From: Xanthobacteraceae bacterium
GTDB lineage: Bacteria > Pseudomonadota > Alphaproteobacteria > Rhizobiales > Xanthobacteraceae
Reading direction: 5' to 3'
Assembly (NCBI GenBank): GCA_023954195.1
Contig: JAMLIK010000005.1
Location: 303,491-367,490 of the forward strand
Length of the DNA: 64,000 bases
Under the pieces are notes generated by a model. That model did no database searches and was not told where the DNA came from. It saw nothing but the letters and a program-made list of their open reading frames with translations. Positions 20,199 through 33,730 of the stretch are shown here, piece by piece. Position 1 is the stretch's first letter. The number at the start of each line of letters is the position of its first letter. A program made the position numbers and the translations under genes.

Positions 20199-21386
20199 TT
20201 ACGCGCCAAAGCTCTTGGGCGAACCGGCCACCGGCTGGCCGCCGCCGGAGGCGACGCGCATCACCGCGAGGCCGCGCTGGTTGGTGCCGTCGGCGCGGAA
20301 CCGGAACAGGCCGTCGATCCCGGCGAAGCCTGACGGGTTGGTCAGCACCTCGGCGGAAAACTTTTGCGCGCCCTGGGTCCGGGCCAGCGCCGCCGTCAGC
20401 GCCACCGCGTCGTAGGCCAGCGTCGCGGTCCGCACCGGCTGCTGGCCGTACCGGGCGCTGTAACGCCCCGAGAAGGCGCGGAAGCCGGCCGGATCCGGCG
20501 CGGCGTAAAGCCCGCCCTGCATCGTGGCGCTAGCGAACACGCGCGGACTGTCCCATAGCCCGGTGCCGAGCAATTGCACCCGCCTGAGATTGGCGCCCGC
20601 GGCCGTCAGCGCGTCGGCGACACCGACCACCACATCGCCGTCATCGGCAAGAAACAGCGCGTCGGCGCTCGGCAGCGCCTGCGCCACGTTGCGCACGGCG
20701 GCGCCACGATCGGCCCCGTAGCGCTCGAACGCGACGATGCGGCCGCCCTTGCGGCTGACCTCCTGCTTGAACGCGGCCTCCACCACGTTGCCGTAAGCAT
20801 TCTCCGGCAACAGCGCCGCGAACGAACGCTTGCCGATCCCGGAGGCATAATCGACGATCCGCGTGACATCGGATTCCGGCAGGAAACTGAGCAGATACAC
20901 GCCGCGTCCGGCAACGCTCGAATCCGTCGAGAAGGCGATCATCGGAATGCCGCGCGCGCGGGTCAGTTGCGCCGCCGCCGGGACCGACGCCGCGAACAGC
21001 GGCCCGAGAACGATCTCCGCGCCCTCGTCGAGCGCCTGCTGCGCGCCTTGCTGCGCCCCTTGGGCAGTGCCGGCGTCGTCCTTGACCAGAAGCTGGAGAT
21101 TGGGGTTCTGAAATTCAGCCAGCGCCATTTCGGCGGCGTTGCGCATCGATTGCGCCGCGACGCCGGCATTGCCCGATGCCGACAACGGCAGGATCAGGCC
21201 GACCTTGATCTGGCCGGTTCCCAGCGACTGCGACGGCTGTTGCGGCCCCGACGCGGGCTGCGCGCCGGTCAGCGCCGACTGTCCCCCGGCGCAAGCGCCC
21301 AGCAACGGCGCGCCGAGGATCAGGCCGAGGGCGGTCCGCCTCGTGGCTCCGCGTTGTCGGACATCAGGATCGATCGGACCCGCCAT
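20199..21386 (-). CDS. LpoA/YraM-like penicillin-binding-protein activator lipoprotein
   Basis: 395-aa periplasmic-binding-protein-fold protein. N-terminus has twin arginines and a lipobox (ATRRTALGLILGAPLLGAC), so the mature protein would start at Cys32 and be membrane anchored. The rest is a type I PBP fold (IKVGLILPLSASGNAG, GAEIVLGPLFAASVPAAA, LLPENAYGNVVEAAFKQEV). It is divergent from rsmI and yraN, mirroring the E. coli yraL-yraM(lpoA)-yraN order. That supports a role in activating peptidoglycan synthases rather than amino-acid uptake. The older annotation would be branched-chain amino-acid ABC transporter substrate-binding protein. Stop near 20199. Confidence 0.75.
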   Translation of the reverse strand: MAGPIDPDVRQRGATRRTALGLILGAPLLGACAGGQSALTGAQPASGPQQPSQSLGTGQIKVGLILPLSASGNAGVAAQSMRNAAEMALAEFQNPNLQLLVKDDAGTAQGAQQGAQQALDEGAEIVLGPLFAASVPAAAQLTRARGIPMIAFSTDSSVAGRGVYLLSFLPESDVTRIVDYASGIGKRSFAALLPENAYGNVVEAAFKQEVSRKGGRIVAFERYGADRGAAVRNVAQALPSADALFLADDGDVVVGVADALTAAGANLRRVQLLGTGLWDSPRVFASATMQGGLYAAPDPAGFRAFSGRYSARYGQQPVRTATLAYDAVALTAALARTQGAQKFSAEVLTNPSGFAGIDGLFRFRADGTNQRGLAVMRVASGGGQPVAGSPKSFGA

Positions 21387-21617
21387 GACAATTCTTTCGC
21401 TGCGATTGTTCCGTACGGCGGCGGCGACCGCCGGTGCTGCCGGCGCCTTGAGCCGGCGCGTGCGGATTAAGGCATATTGTCAGCAAATAGTTAACCGAAA
21501 CAAGAGGCTGGTTCCGCCGGCGGACGTCGTTTGATCGCCGCCGTGGCTTTCCTGCACGCTCACGGCGCGACGGAAAAGCTGTATCCTGTGATTCCGGTCC
21601 TGCGTTAGGGTAAGGCG

Positions 21618-22577
21618 ATGCCCAGCAAAATTGTTTCCTCCGACGGCGCGACGGCGGATCGGCCCCCCGCCGCCGCCACCTTCGCCATCTCCGGCCAGCT
21701 CTTGTCCGCGCCGAAAGCGGCGGCGGGCCTGCATCTCGTCGCCACGCCGATCGGCAACCTCGGCGACATCACGCTGCGGGCGTTGCAGACGCTGGCGGGG
21801 GCCGATGTCATCGCCTGCGAGGATACCCGCGTGACCCGGCGGCTGACGGAGCGCTACGGCATCAGCGCCACGCTCACCCCCTACCACGACCACAACGCCG
21901 CGACCGCGCGGCCGAAGATTCTCCGGATGCTGGCGGAGGGCGCGGCGGTGGCGCTGGTCTCCGACGCCGGCACGCCCTTGATCTCCGATCCCGGCTTCAA
22001 GCTGGTGCGCGAGGCTTGCGCCGCCGGCCATCCGGTGATCGCGTTGCCGGGCCCCTCCTCGGTGCTGACCGCGCTGACGCTCGCCGCGCTGCCGACCGAC
22101 CGGTTCTTCTTCGAGGGATTCCTTCCCGCCAAACAGGGCGCGCGCCGCCACCGCATCAGCGAGCTGGCGCGCATTCCGGCGACGCTGGTGATGTTCGAAT
22201 CCGGCAACCGCGTGCAGGAGACGCTGGCCGATCTCGCCGCCGCGATGGAGGGACGCGACGCCGCGATCTGCCGCGAACTGACCAAGCCGCACGAGGAGGT
22301 CCGGCGCGGCCCGCTCTCGGCATTGGCGCAAGCCGGCGCGACGCTGGAGACGCGCGGCGAGTTCGTGCTGGTGGTCGCCCCGCCGCCCGCCGACGCCGCC
22401 GTGATGGCGGCCGATGAATTCGACGACCTCTTGCGCGCCGCGCTGAAGCGCGGCAGCGTCAAGGACGCCGTCGCCCACGCCGTCGAATTGTCCGGCCGGC
22501 CGCGCCGCGCGGTCTACGCCCGCGCGCTCGAACTCGCCGGCCAGGATCGCGGAGCCGATGGCGATGACGCCGCCTGA
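21618..22577 (+). CDS. rsmI: 16S rRNA (cytidine(1402)-2'-O)-methyltransferase
   Basis: SAM-dependent 2'-O-methylation of C1402 in the decoding centre of 16S rRNA. 319 aa including an N-terminal extension of about 38 residues before the conserved [20 protein letters not shown]. Other family motifs: [52 protein letters not shown], and [16 protein letters not shown]. Belongs to the tetrapyrrole-methylase fold. Its 3' end overlaps yraN by 20 bp. Confidence 0.95.
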   Translation: MPSKIVSSDGATADRPPAAATFAISGQLLSAPKAAAGLHLVATPIGNLGDITLRALQTLAGADVIACEDTRVTRRLTERYGISATLTPYHDHNAATARPKILRMLAEGAAVALVSDAGTPLISDPGFKLVREACAAGHPVIALPGPSSVLTALTLAALPTDRFFFEGFLPAKQGARRHRISELARIPATLVMFESGNRVQETLADLAAAMEGRDAAICRELTKPHEEVRRGPLSALAQAGATLETRGEFVLVVAPPPADAAVMAADEFDDLLRAALKRGSVKDAVAHAVELSGRPRRAVYARALELAGQDRGADGDDAA

Positions 22578-22962
22578 CCCGACGCCACCGCGCCGCCCCG
22601 CGCCAAGGCGGGTCGCAGCCTTCCGCGCCGGCCTCACCGCCGAGGACCGCGCCGCCGCGCTGCTGACCGCCGCCGGCTATCGCATCGTGGCGCGGCGCTT
22701 CCGCACCCCCCACGGCGAAATCGATCTGATCGCCGAGCGGCGCGGCCTGCTGGCCTTCGTCGAGGTCAAGGCCCGCGCCACGCTGGACGCCGCCGCCTAC
22801 GCGGTCACCCCGCGCCAGCAGAAGCGCATCGTCGACGCCGCCAATGCGTGGTTGATGGCGCACCCCGAACATGCCAATTTCGACCTGCGCTTTGACGCCG
22901 TGCTGGTCGCGCCGCGCGCCCCGCCGCTTCATCTGCCGGGCGCCTTCGACGCCGGCGCCTGA
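22558..22962 (+). CDS. UPF0102/YraN-family protein (endonuclease-like fold)
   Basis: 134-aa member of UPF0102. Seen: [26 protein letters not shown], then the restriction-endonuclease-like core [21 protein letters not shown] (GEIDLI ... EVK catalytic pattern) and [17 protein letters not shown]. The biochemical role is not settled; a nuclease-like role in DNA or Holliday-junction processing is speculative. ATG 22558 or ATG 22564 may be the start; both lie inside the rsmI 3' end. gshB follows 41 bp later. Confidence 0.9.
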   Translation: MAMTPPDPTPPRRPAPRRVAAFRAGLTAEDRAAALLTAAGYRIVARRFRTPHGEIDLIAERRGLLAFVEVKARATLDAAAYAVTPRQQKRIVDAANAWLMAHPEHANFDLRFDAVLVAPRAPPLHLPGAFDAGA

Positions 22963-23003
22963 TACCAAGAAACTCCCCAGATATTCATAAGCCGGACCCG
23001 AGC

Positions 23004-23945
23004 ATGAGCCTGAAAGTCGCCGTCCAGATGGACCCCATCGCGCGCATCAACGTGCGCGGCGATTCCACATTCGCCTTGTTGCTGGAGGCGCAGCGGCGCG
23101 ACCACGCCCTCTCCTACTACACGCCGGACCAGCTCTCGCTGAACGGCCGCGACGTGGTCGCGCCGGTGCAGTCGCTCGGCGTCCGCGACGAGGTCGGCAA
23201 TCACTTCACGCTCGGCGAGCCGACGCGCACCAATCTGGCATCGTTCGACGTGGTGCTGCTGCGGCAGGATCCCCCGTTCGATCTCGCCTACATCACCAGC
23301 ACGCATCTGCTGGAACGCATCCATCCGAAGACGCTGGTGGTCAACGATCCGGCCAGCGTGCGCAACGCGCCGGAAAAGCTGTTCGTGCTCGACTTCCCCG
23401 AACTGATGCCGCCGACGCTGATCTCGCGCAATCTCGACGAGATCAATGCCTTCCGCGCCGAACACGGCGCGGTGGTGATGAAGCCGCTGCACGGCCACGG
23501 CGGCGCGGCGGTGTTCCGCATCCTGCCGCAGGACATGAATTTCGGCTCGCTCTACGACATGTTCGCGGTCACCTTCCGCGAGCCGTGGGTGATCCAGCGC
23601 TTCCTGCCCGAGGTCAAGCATGGCGACAAGCGCATCATCCTGGTCGACGGCGAATTCGCCGGCGCGGTCAACCGGGTGCCGGCGGCCGACGACCTGCGCT
23701 CCAACATGGTGCGCGGCGGCGCGGCGCGCGCAACCGACCTGACGCCGCGCGAGCGCGAGATCTGCGAGCGGATCGGCCCGGCGCTGCGCGCGCGCGGCCT
23801 GTTGTTCGTCGGCATCGACGTCATCGACAACCATCTCACCGAGATCAACGTCACCTCGCCGACCGGCATCCGCGCCATCGCCAATCTCGGCGGCGCCGAC
23901 ATCGCGGCGATGATCTGGGACAAGATCGAGGCCAAGCGCGGCTGA
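23004..23945 (+). CDS. gshB: Glutathione synthetase
   Basis: ATP-dependent ligation of gamma-glutamylcysteine and glycine to glutathione. 313 aa. Starts [21 protein letters not shown], typical of bacterial GshB. The ATP-grasp domain shows [17 protein letters not shown], the flexible loop region [23 protein letters not shown] and the metal/ATP site [20 protein letters not shown]. Part of an rsmI-yraN-gshB-comM plus-strand run; this linkage is common in alphaproteobacteria. Confidence 0.97.
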   Translation: MSLKVAVQMDPIARINVRGDSTFALLLEAQRRDHALSYYTPDQLSLNGRDVVAPVQSLGVRDEVGNHFTLGEPTRTNLASFDVVLLRQDPPFDLAYITSTHLLERIHPKTLVVNDPASVRNAPEKLFVLDFPELMPPTLISRNLDEINAFRAEHGAVVMKPLHGHGGAAVFRILPQDMNFGSLYDMFAVTFREPWVIQRFLPEVKHGDKRIILVDGEFAGAVNRVPAADDLRSNMVRGGAARATDLTPREREICERIGPALRARGLLFVGIDVIDNHLTEINVTSPTGIRAIANLGGADIAAMIWDKIEAKRG

Positions 23946-24012
23946 TGTTCTCCTATTGTTCTTGCCCCAGCCGCCACGGTGCGCTATCGTGGCGCGCGGG
24001 GCGAGGAACATC

Positions 24013-25550
<1,538 letters not shown>

Positions 25551-25551
<1 letters not shown>

Positions 25552-25649
25552 AGCATGATCCCGAAAAGTGGATACCGGTTGTCGGAAAAGATCATGCTCG
25601 AACAAAAAGACAAGCGACGAGCATGATTCAACGCAGTTGAATCATGCTC
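25551..25649. repeat. Palindromic repeats of the 'GAGCATGATC' family
   Basis: Two hairpins in tandem. First: GAGCATGATC (25551-25560) pairs with GATCATGCTC (25590-25599), enclosing CCGAAAAGTGGATACCGG. Second: GAGCATGATTCAAC (25619-25632) pairs perfectly with GTTGAATCATGCTC (25636-25649) around a 3-nt loop. Similar elements are dispersed in Rhodopseudomonas/Bradyrhizobium-type genomes. The first base is the last base of the comM stop codon. Confidence 0.85.
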
Positions 25650-26064
25650 AAGGTTCCTTTCCGGTTGGATCGACGCAAAATCAAAGCACGCCGGTCATTT
25701 CGGGATGCGCAATCTTGTGCGCAGGCCCGGAAATCCATACGCCCGGCGGTGGTGATGGATTCCGGCCCGCTCGCAAGATGCGACCGCCCCTCAATGACGG
25801 GTGTGGGAGCGATTCAATCCAACCCAAAAAACACTATCGGGCCATTGCCGCTCCGATCGAATCGGAGCGGAGCTCCAGTTTCTTGTTTTGACGCGTTTTC
25901 TTGACGCGAACCGATACCCGCCTCGCCTGACAGCACGACGACCGCGCGGCCGGGCCACTGATCCCGTTTCGTGACATCAACCAAACGATAACGACTTTTC
26001 TTTACGCTCCACCAACCATAAGCCCGCGCGTGTCTCGCGGGCGCTGGAATGCGGACGGCGTATC
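25552..26064. other. Intergenic region of about 510 bp, mostly repeats
   Basis: Contains the GAGCATGATC hairpins (25551-25649), an unremarkable stretch at 25650-25845, the CCGCTCCGAT repeat (25848-25912) and, just before the next gene, a small hairpin CCCGCG-N7-CGCGGG (26023-26041). Short open frames across 25568-25904 run through the repeats, lack ribosome binding sites and show no protein-like pattern, so I do not call a gene. Confidence 0.7.
25848..25912. repeat. Palindromic repeat of the 'CCGCTCCGAT..ATCGGAGCGG' family (copy 1)
   Basis: Near-perfect palindrome CCGCTCCGATCGAATCGGAG (25848-25867, plus CGG) followed by the tail TTCTTGTTTTGACGCGTTTT at 25879. The same palindrome plus tail occurs at 37621-37720, where it abuts mltA. 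Confidence 0.88.
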
Positions 26065-26526
26065 ATGTCGCGATTCAAGATTTTTGCCTCGGTGCTCCCG
26101 TTGATCCTGGCCGGCGTCTTCGCCCGCGAAAGCCTGTCGCCGCCGCCGCAGCCCTGCATCATGGTCGGCGCGACCTCGGTGCAGATGGCGGCCACGCCAT
26201 GGCAGCCGCAATCCCGCGTCAGCTTCACCGACAACCCGGCGGAGGCGACGGTGCGGGTGCAGATCGTCGAAAGCCCGGAGAGCGCCGACTTCACGGTGGT
26301 CGACGATATCGATGCGGCCTTGCCCAACACCTGCGCGGCCAATGCCGCGACGCGCTATATCGGGATCGCCGCCACGGCCGCCGCCGCGCAGCCGATCATC
26401 TATCTGTCGCGCGAGCCGGGCGATTTTCGCATTTTCGTCCGCTCGAAGACCTTCTCGCCGCGCCTCGCCGCCGCCCTGATGGTCGGCGCCGCCGAGAACC
26501 ACGCCCGCGTCGCCGCCGCGCTTTAA
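26065..26526 (+). CDS. Small exported protein of unknown function
   Basis: 153-aa protein; I do not recognise a family. The N-terminus MSRFKIFASVLPLILAGVFA looks like a signal peptide or single anchor. The mature part is small and predicted soluble (PEATVRVQIVESPESADFTVVD-like beta/alpha pattern; two Cys near residues 31 and 93 could form a disulfide). GC and codon use match the neighbours. It lies 123 bp upstream of a hybrid histidine kinase on the same strand, so a linked sensory or envelope role is possible but unproven. Confidence 0.65.
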   Translation: MSRFKIFASVLPLILAGVFARESLSPPPQPCIMVGATSVQMAATPWQPQSRVSFTDNPAEATVRVQIVESPESADFTVVDDIDAALPNTCAANAATRYIGIAATAAAAQPIIYLSREPGDFRIFVRSKTFSPRLAAALMVGAAENHARVAAAL

Positions 26527-26649
26527 CGCTCTAGCAACCTCGTTTCCAAGCGCCCTCCCGCCGGCAAGCACTTCGCAACATCGGCCCGGCATCGTGCTCC
26601 GGTCGATTTGGAATCGCGCGCGAGGGCGTGGCGGTTCAAGGGAGAGGCG

Positions 26650-28899
<2,250 letters not shown>

Positions 28900-28912
28900 C
28901 GCGCGCCGGCGT

Positions 28913-29866
28913 TCACAATCGCCGCAGCGCCACCGTCTGGACGACGTGATCGGCGCCCTTCTTGAGGATCAGCGTCGCGCGCGGCCGCGTCGGCAGGATA
29001 TTGTCCTCAAGATTGGCCAGGTTGGTGCGCTCCCAGATCGCCAGCGCCGTCGCGGTGGCTTCCTCGTCCGACAACAACGCATAGCGATGGAAGTAGGAAC
29101 GCGGATCGTGAAAGGCGGTGTCGCGCAACGCCAGAAACCGCTTCACGTACCACTTCCGCAGCACCGGCTCGTCCGCATCGATATAGACCGAGAAGTCGAA
29201 GAAGTCCGACACCACCGGTATCGCCGCGCCGTCGCGCGGCAGCTTGCCGGTTTGCAGCACGTTGACGCCCTCGACGATCAGGATGTCGGGACGATCGACC
29301 TCGATCCATTGGTCGGGGATGATATCGTAGGTCAGATGCGAATAGACCGGCGCGCGCACCGGCCGGCGGCCGGCCTTGATGTCGCTGAGGAAGCCGAGCA
29401 GCTTTTGCAGATCGTAGCTTTCCGGAAAGCCCTTCTTCTGCATCAGGCCCTGCCGCTCCAGCACGGCGTTGGGAAACAGGAAGCCGTCGGTCGTCACCAG
29501 ATCGACCTTGGGCCGCGGCGACCAGCGCGCCAATAGCGCCTGCAAGACGCGCGCGGTGGTCGATTTGCCGACCGCGACCGAACCCGCGACGCCGATGATG
29601 TAAGGCATCTTGCGATCCTCGATGCCGAGGAATTGCCGCTGCGCCACATAGAGCCGCTGGGTGGCGTCGAAATAGATCGACAATAGCCGCGACAACGGCA
29701 GATAGATTTCCTCCACCTCGTTCAGATCGAGGCGATCGTACATCGAGCGCAGCGCCGCGATCTCGTCGGCGGCCAGCGTCATCGGCATGTCGTCGCGCAG
29801 CTTGGCCCATTGCTGGCGCGTGAAAATCCGGTAGGGATTGTATTGCTGGTCCAGACGCATTTCCAT
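28913..29866 (-). CDS. coaA: Pantothenate kinase (type I, CoaA)
   Basis: Phosphorylates pantothenate with ATP, the committed step of coenzyme A synthesis. 317 aa, P-loop fold: [18 protein letters not shown] is the Walker [32 protein letters not shown] and [12 protein letters not shown] are type I signatures. Start ATG 29866 lies 8 nt after GGAAGGG; ATG 29860 is two codons later. Last gene of the histidine operon run (19 bp after hisE), a linkage seen in related genomes. CoaE is encoded 10 kb away. Confidence 0.96.
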   Translation of the reverse strand: MEMRLDQQYNPYRIFTRQQWAKLRDDMPMTLAADEIAALRSMYDRLDLNEVEEIYLPLSRLLSIYFDATQRLYVAQRQFLGIEDRKMPYIIGVAGSVAVGKSTTARVLQALLARWSPRPKVDLVTTDGFLFPNAVLERQGLMQKKGFPESYDLQKLLGFLSDIKAGRRPVRAPVYSHLTYDIIPDQWIEVDRPDILIVEGVNVLQTGKLPRDGAAIPVVSDFFDFSVYIDADEPVLRKWYVKRFLALRDTAFHDPRSYFHRYALLSDEEATATALAIWERTNLANLEDNILPTRPRATLILKKGADHVVQTVALRRL

Positions 29867-29885
29867 CGCGCCGCCCTTCCGTGGC

Positions 29886-30209
29886 TCAATCGCGCTTGCG
29901 CGCGGCCTTCTCTTCCAGTCCGGACATCGAGGTGCGCCGCGCCAGCGCGGCCTCGACTTCCTCAAGGGTCACGCCGCGCGATTTCAGCACCACCAGCAGG
30001 TGAAACAGCAGGTCGGCGCTTTCGGCGATCAGATGATCGCGGTCGTTCTCCACCGTGGCGATGACGGTTTCGACCGCCTCCTCGCCGAGTTTCTTGGCGC
30101 AGTGCTCCGGTCCCTTGTCGAGCAGTTTGCGGGTGTACGATTTGTCGCCGCCGGCCTTGGCGCGGGCGTCGATGATCGCTGCGAGATCGTGAAGCGTGAA
30201 CTGGGCCAT
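29886..30209 (-). CDS. hisE: Phosphoribosyl-ATP pyrophosphatase
   Basis: Second step of histidine synthesis, hydrolysing PR-ATP to PR-AMP. 107 aa; separate from HisI, as in most alphaproteobacteria. MazG-like helical signature [28 protein letters not shown] and [18 protein letters not shown]. Start ATG 30209 ([10 protein letters not shown]) matches family N-termini; an upstream in-frame ATG at 30224 would add five residues. 54 bp after hisF. Confidence 0.95.
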   Translation of the reverse strand: MAQFTLHDLAAIIDARAKAGGDKSYTRKLLDKGPEHCAKKLGEEAVETVIATVENDRDHLIAESADLLFHLLVVLKSRGVTLEEVEAALARRTSMSGLEEKAARKRD

Positions 30210-30263
30210 GGCGGTTTCTAGCATTTCGGACCGGTGCGCGGGAGCGCGAATTCCAGCGTTGGT

Positions 30264-31040
30264 TTATGGATCCAGGCGCGTCGGCAGCCCGGCGCGGGCC
30301 ATGTGCTCCTTGGCTTGGCGGATGGTGAATTCGCCGAAATGGAAGATCGAGGCCGCCAGCACCGCCGTGGCATGGCCGTCGCGGATGCCGGCGACCAGGT
30401 GATCGAGATTGCCGACGCCGCCGGAGGCGATCACCGGCACGCCGATGCCGTCGGCCACGGCGCGGGTCAGCTCGATGTCGAAGCCTGTGCGGGTGCCGTC
30501 GCGATCCATCGAGGTCAGCAGGATTTCGCCCGCTCCCAGCGACACCACCTCCTGGGCATATTCGACGGCGTCGATGCCGGTCGACTTGCGGCCGCCATGG
30601 GTGAATATCTCCCAGCGGTCGGAGCCGCCGGGCCGCCTGACGCGCTTGGCGTCGATCGCCACCACGATGCACTGGTCGCCGAACTTCTCGGCGGCTTCCC
30701 TGACCAGTTCGCGCCGCGCCACCGCCGCGCTGTTGATCGAGACCTTGTCGGCCCCCGACTTCAGCAAGGTGCGGATATCCTCGACCGTGCGCACGCCGCC
30801 GCCGACCGTGACCGGCATGAAGCAGGCTTCCGCCGTGCGTCGCACCACGTCGAGCATGGTGCCGCGATTTTCATGGGTGGCGGTGATGTCGAGGAAACAC
30901 AACTCATCGGCGCCGGCGGCGTCGTAGGCGATGGCGGCCTCCACCGGATCGCCGGCGTCGCGCAGATCGACGAAGTTGACGCCCTTGACCACCCGGCCGT
31001 CCTTGACGTCGAGGCAGGGGATGACGCGCACCTTGAACAT
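30264..31040 (-). CDS. hisF: Imidazole glycerol phosphate synthase, cyclase subunit
   Basis: Uses ammonia from HisH to convert PRFAR to imidazole glycerol phosphate and AICAR. 258-aa TIM barrel starting [19 protein letters not shown] (catalytic Asp). Phosphate-binding loops [12 protein letters not shown] and [13 protein letters not shown] and second catalytic Asp region [14 protein letters not shown] are intact. Follows hisA by 10 bp. Confidence 0.98.
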   Translation of the reverse strand: MFKVRVIPCLDVKDGRVVKGVNFVDLRDAGDPVEAAIAYDAAGADELCFLDITATHENRGTMLDVVRRTAEACFMPVTVGGGVRTVEDIRTLLKSGADKVSINSAAVARRELVREAAEKFGDQCIVVAIDAKRVRRPGGSDRWEIFTHGGRKSTGIDAVEYAQEVVSLGAGEILLTSMDRDGTRTGFDIELTRAVADGIGVPVIASGGVGNLDHLVAGIRDGHATAVLAASIFHFGEFTIRQAKEHMARAGLPTRLDP

Positions 31041-31050
31041 CCGATGCCTC

Positions 31051-31788
31051 CTAGGCAGCCCGCGCGGCGCGGATCAGCTTCAGCGCGGCGGCGGGATCGA
31101 CCCGCCCGTCATACAGCGCCCGGCCGGCGATGGCGCCCGCGAGCTTTTTCGCGCGCGGTTCGAGCATGGCCTCGATATCGGCGATCGAGGCGAGGCCGCC
31201 CGAGGCGATCACCGGAATGGAAATACTGTCCGCCAGCGCGATGGTGGCGTCGAGATTGAGGCCCTTGAGTAGGCCGTCGCGGGCGATATCGGTGAAGATG
31301 ATCGCGGCGACGCCGGCGTCCTCGAAGCGTCGCGCGATGTCCAGCGCGGTGACCGTCGAGGTTTCCGCCCAGCCCTCCACCGCCACCTTGCCGTCGCGGG
31401 CGTCGAGGCCGACCGCGACCCGGCCGGGGAATTTCGCCGCCGCTTGCCTGACGAAAGCCGGATCGCGCACCGCCGCGGTGCCGATGATGACGCGGGTGAC
31501 GCCCTTGGACAGCCACGCCTCGACCGTCGCCAGATCGCGGATGCCGCCGCCGAGCTGCACCGGCATGGTGACGACCTTCAGCATCGCCTCCACCGCCTGC
31601 GCATTGATCGGCTTGCCGGCGAAGGCGCCGTCGAGATCGACGACGTGCAGATACTCGAAGCCCTGCGCCTCGAAGCTGCGCGCCTGCGCGGCCGGATCGA
31701 GGTTGAACACGGTGGCGCGCGCCATGTCGCCCTGTTCGAGCCGCACGCACTGGCCGTTCTTGAGATCGATGGCGGGAAAGAGGATCAC
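31051..31788 (-). CDS. hisA: 1-(5-phosphoribosyl)-5-[(5-phosphoribosylamino)methylideneamino]imidazole-4-carboxamide isomerase
   Basis: Isomerises ProFAR to PRFAR in histidine synthesis. 245-aa TIM barrel. The start is GTG 31788, giving (M)[19 protein letters not shown] with catalytic Asp in AIDLKNG. That GTG overlaps the hisH stop as GTGA (31785-31788), indicating translational coupling, and fixes the start. Second catalytic Asp in [12 protein letters not shown]; phosphate loops VQLGGGIRD and [12 protein letters not shown]. Confidence 0.97.
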   Translation of the reverse strand: MILFPAIDLKNGQCVRLEQGDMARATVFNLDPAAQARSFEAQGFEYLHVVDLDGAFAGKPINAQAVEAMLKVVTMPVQLGGGIRDLATVEAWLSKGVTRVIIGTAAVRDPAFVRQAAAKFPGRVAVGLDARDGKVAVEGWAETSTVTALDIARRFEDAGVAAIIFTDIARDGLLKGLNLDATIALADSISIPVIASGGLASIADIEAMLEPRAKKLAGAIAGRALYDGRVDPAAALKLIRAARAA

Positions 31789-32435
31789 GGCTTCCACTTC
31801 AGAAAATTGGCGATCAGCGCCAGCCCGAAACGCTGGCTCTTTTCGGGATGAAACTGGGTGCCGATGGCGGTGTCCTTGCCGACCATCGCCGTCACCGGGC
31901 CGCCGTAGTCGGCGCGCGCCAGCACGTCGGCCTCGCTGGCGGCGTTGAGGTGATAGGAGTGGACGAAATAGGCGTGGCGGCCGTTCGGCCCCAGCGGCAG
32001 GCGCTCCAGCACCGGATGCTCGCGCACGACATCGAGCGTATTCCAGCCCATGTGCGGGATTTTCAGGCGCTCGTCGCGCGGCGCGATCCTCTCGACGTCG
32101 CCGCCGATCCAGTTCAGACCGTCGGTGGTGACGTTCTCCTTGCCGCGCGTCGCCATCAACTGCATGCCGACGCAAATGCCGAAGAACGGCCGCGCCTTGA
32201 CCCGCACCGCTTCCGTCATCGCCTCGATCATGCCGTCGAGCGAATCCAGCCCCCTGCGGCAGTCGGCGAAGGCGCCGACGCCCGGCAGCACGATGCGGTC
32301 GGCGCGAAACACCGCGTCGGGGTCGCGGGTGACAATCACCTTGTCCGGATTTTCAAGGCTGCGCGCGGCGCGCTCGAACGCTTTCGCCGCCGAGTGCAGA
32401 TTGCCCGATCCGTAGTCGATGATGGCGACGCTCAC
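31785..32435 (-). CDS. hisH: Imidazole glycerol phosphate synthase, glutamine amidotransferase subunit
   Basis: Glutaminase partner of HisF. 216 aa, class I amidotransferase. Nucleophile Cys in [15 protein letters not shown]; His and Glu of the triad in [14 protein letters not shown]-terminus [19 protein letters not shown]. Its start ATG 32435 overlaps the stop of the upstream DUF2628 gene (ATGA), and its stop overlaps hisA (GTGA), so hisH sits in a tightly coupled operon. Confidence 0.97.
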   Translation of the reverse strand: MSVAIIDYGSGNLHSAAKAFERAARSLENPDKVIVTRDPDAVFRADRIVLPGVGAFADCRRGLDSLDGMIEAMTEAVRVKARPFFGICVGMQLMATRGKENVTTDGLNWIGGDVERIAPRDERLKIPHMGWNTLDVVREHPVLERLPLGPNGRHAYFVHSYHLNAASEADVLARADYGGPVTAMVGKDTAIGTQFHPEKSQRFGLALIANFLKWKP

Positions 32436-32932
32436 GCCGAGCCTCCCGGCTGCGGAAACAGCCCGACGATATCAGGCGGCCGCGAAACCGGGCGGGGCGG
32501 GGGCGGCGCGCCGCGCTCCACCGCCATCGGATCCTCGGCGGCGCTCTGACCGGCGAACCAGCGTTCGAAGAACCGCCGCTCGGCCTCCTGCTCGTCGGCC
32601 CCCGCGACGATGTCGAGCTGACGCCATTTGCCGCGCGACAACCGCCAGCGCCGCAGGCTCGACGCTTCCAGCCCGATCAGCAAGGCCAGCAGCAGCATCA
32701 CGCAGAAGTCGATGCTCCCGCTCACGCGCAGCCCGCCCAGCAGCGCGCCGATGCCGGCCACCAGCACGACATAGCCCAAGAGCGCCCACCAGAGCCGGTG
32801 ATACAGCAGCCAGAAGCCGCCGAAGACGAAGGCCCAGACATGAAAGCCGTCGCGCACCAGCACCACGCGGTCGCCCACGGCGCGCGCGTCGGCGCTCGCA
32901 AGTCGTGGTCCATGCACCGTATAGATTCGCAT
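32432..32932 (-). CDS. DUF2628 membrane protein in the his operon
   Basis: 166-aa protein with the DUF2628 pattern: a short polar N-terminus (MRIYTVHGP), [20 protein letters not shown], then two or three membrane spans (about 30-50, 52-72, 76-95). The cytoplasmic tail is acidic, then Pro-rich ([12 protein letters not shown]). Function unknown. It lies between hisB (23 bp) and hisH (4-bp ATGA overlap), so it is co-expressed with histidine synthesis genes; whether it participates in that pathway is not known. The same arrangement occurs in relatives as far as I recall. Confidence 0.82.
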   Translation of the reverse strand: MRIYTVHGPRLASADARAVGDRVVLVRDGFHVWAFVFGGFWLLYHRLWWALLGYVVLVAGIGALLGGLRVSGSIDFCVMLLLALLIGLEASSLRRWRLSRGKWRQLDIVAGADEQEAERRFFERWFAGQSAAEDPMAVERGAPPPPRPVSRPPDIVGLFPQPGGSA

Positions 32933-32955
32933 CGCTGTCCTCCGGCGCCGCGCCG

Positions 32956-33549
32956 TCAGCCGCCAAGCCGCCCCTTGGTCGAGGGCACCTCGCCGGCGTT
33001 GCGCGGATCGATCGCCACCGCCGCACGCAATGCTCGCGCCAAACCCTTGAAGCAGGATTCGGCGATATGGTGGCTGTTGTCGCCGTACAGCGTTTCGACA
33101 TGCAAGGTGACGCCGGCATTGATGGCGAAGGCGTTGAACCATTCGCGCACCAGCTCGGTGTCGAACTCGCCGATCTTGTCGCGCGGAAAATCCGCCTTGA
33201 ACACCAGGAACGGCCGCCCGGAAATGTCGATCGCCACCCGCGTCAGCGTCTCGTCCATCGGCATGTGGAGCGAGGCGTAGCGGGTGATGCCCGCCATGTC
33301 GCCGAGCGCCTGCTTGACCGCCTGGCCGAGCGCGATGCCGACATCCTCGGTGGTGTGGTGAAAATCGATATGTAGGTCGCCCACCGCCTTGACCGTGAGA
33401 TCGATGCGGGAGTGGCGGGCCAGGAGATCGAGCATGTGGTCGAAAAAGCCGATGCCGGTGGCGACATCGGACGCGCCGGTGCCATCGAGGTCGATCGCCA
33501 CCTCGATGTCGGTTTCCTTGGTCTTGCGCTTGATCGTGGCCGTCCGCAT
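32956..33549 (-). CDS. hisB: Imidazoleglycerol-phosphate dehydratase
   Basis: Dehydrates imidazole glycerol phosphate to imidazole acetol phosphate. 197 aa, monofunctional (no phosphatase domain). Mn-binding motifs [16 protein letters not shown] and [14 protein letters not shown] and the C-terminal [19 protein letters not shown] are present. Start ATG 33549 ([17 protein letters not shown]) is the family start. First gene of the minus-strand run hisB-DUF2628-hisH-hisA-hisF-hisE-coaA, divergent from hslV across 181 bp. Confidence 0.97.
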   Translation of the reverse strand: MRTATIKRKTKETDIEVAIDLDGTGASDVATGIGFFDHMLDLLARHSRIDLTVKAVGDLHIDFHHTTEDVGIALGQAVKQALGDMAGITRYASLHMPMDETLTRVAIDISGRPFLVFKADFPRDKIGEFDTELVREWFNAFAINAGVTLHVETLYGDNSHHIAESCFKGLARALRAAVAIDPRNAGEVPSTKGRLGG

Positions 33550-33730
33550 GAAACGGGCTCTCCGCAACTTGAAAACGCGCCCTTTTAACAGGCCGGCGAC
33601 GCCTTCGCTACTGCGGGATGCCGGTTTCGGCGGCGGATTGTCGCGATGGCGACCGAAACCGGCGGATCCGCCGGATTTGCAACTCCGCCCGGCGGCACCT
33701 AAATCAGGGCGCACACGAACAAGGATTCCC

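Noticed and set aside
25568..25904. Two short open frames after comM
   Set aside because: They run through palindromic repeats, overlap each other, and lack a ribosome binding site or protein-like sequence.
26608..26649. Upstream TTG start for the hybrid kinase
   Set aside because: No ribosome binding site there, whereas ATG 26650 is preceded by AGGGAGAGG.
33550..33730. Sigma-32 heat-shock promoter for hslVU
   Set aside because: A CTTGAAA at 33569 resembles a -35 element but no CCCCAT-like -10 is found at a proper distance.
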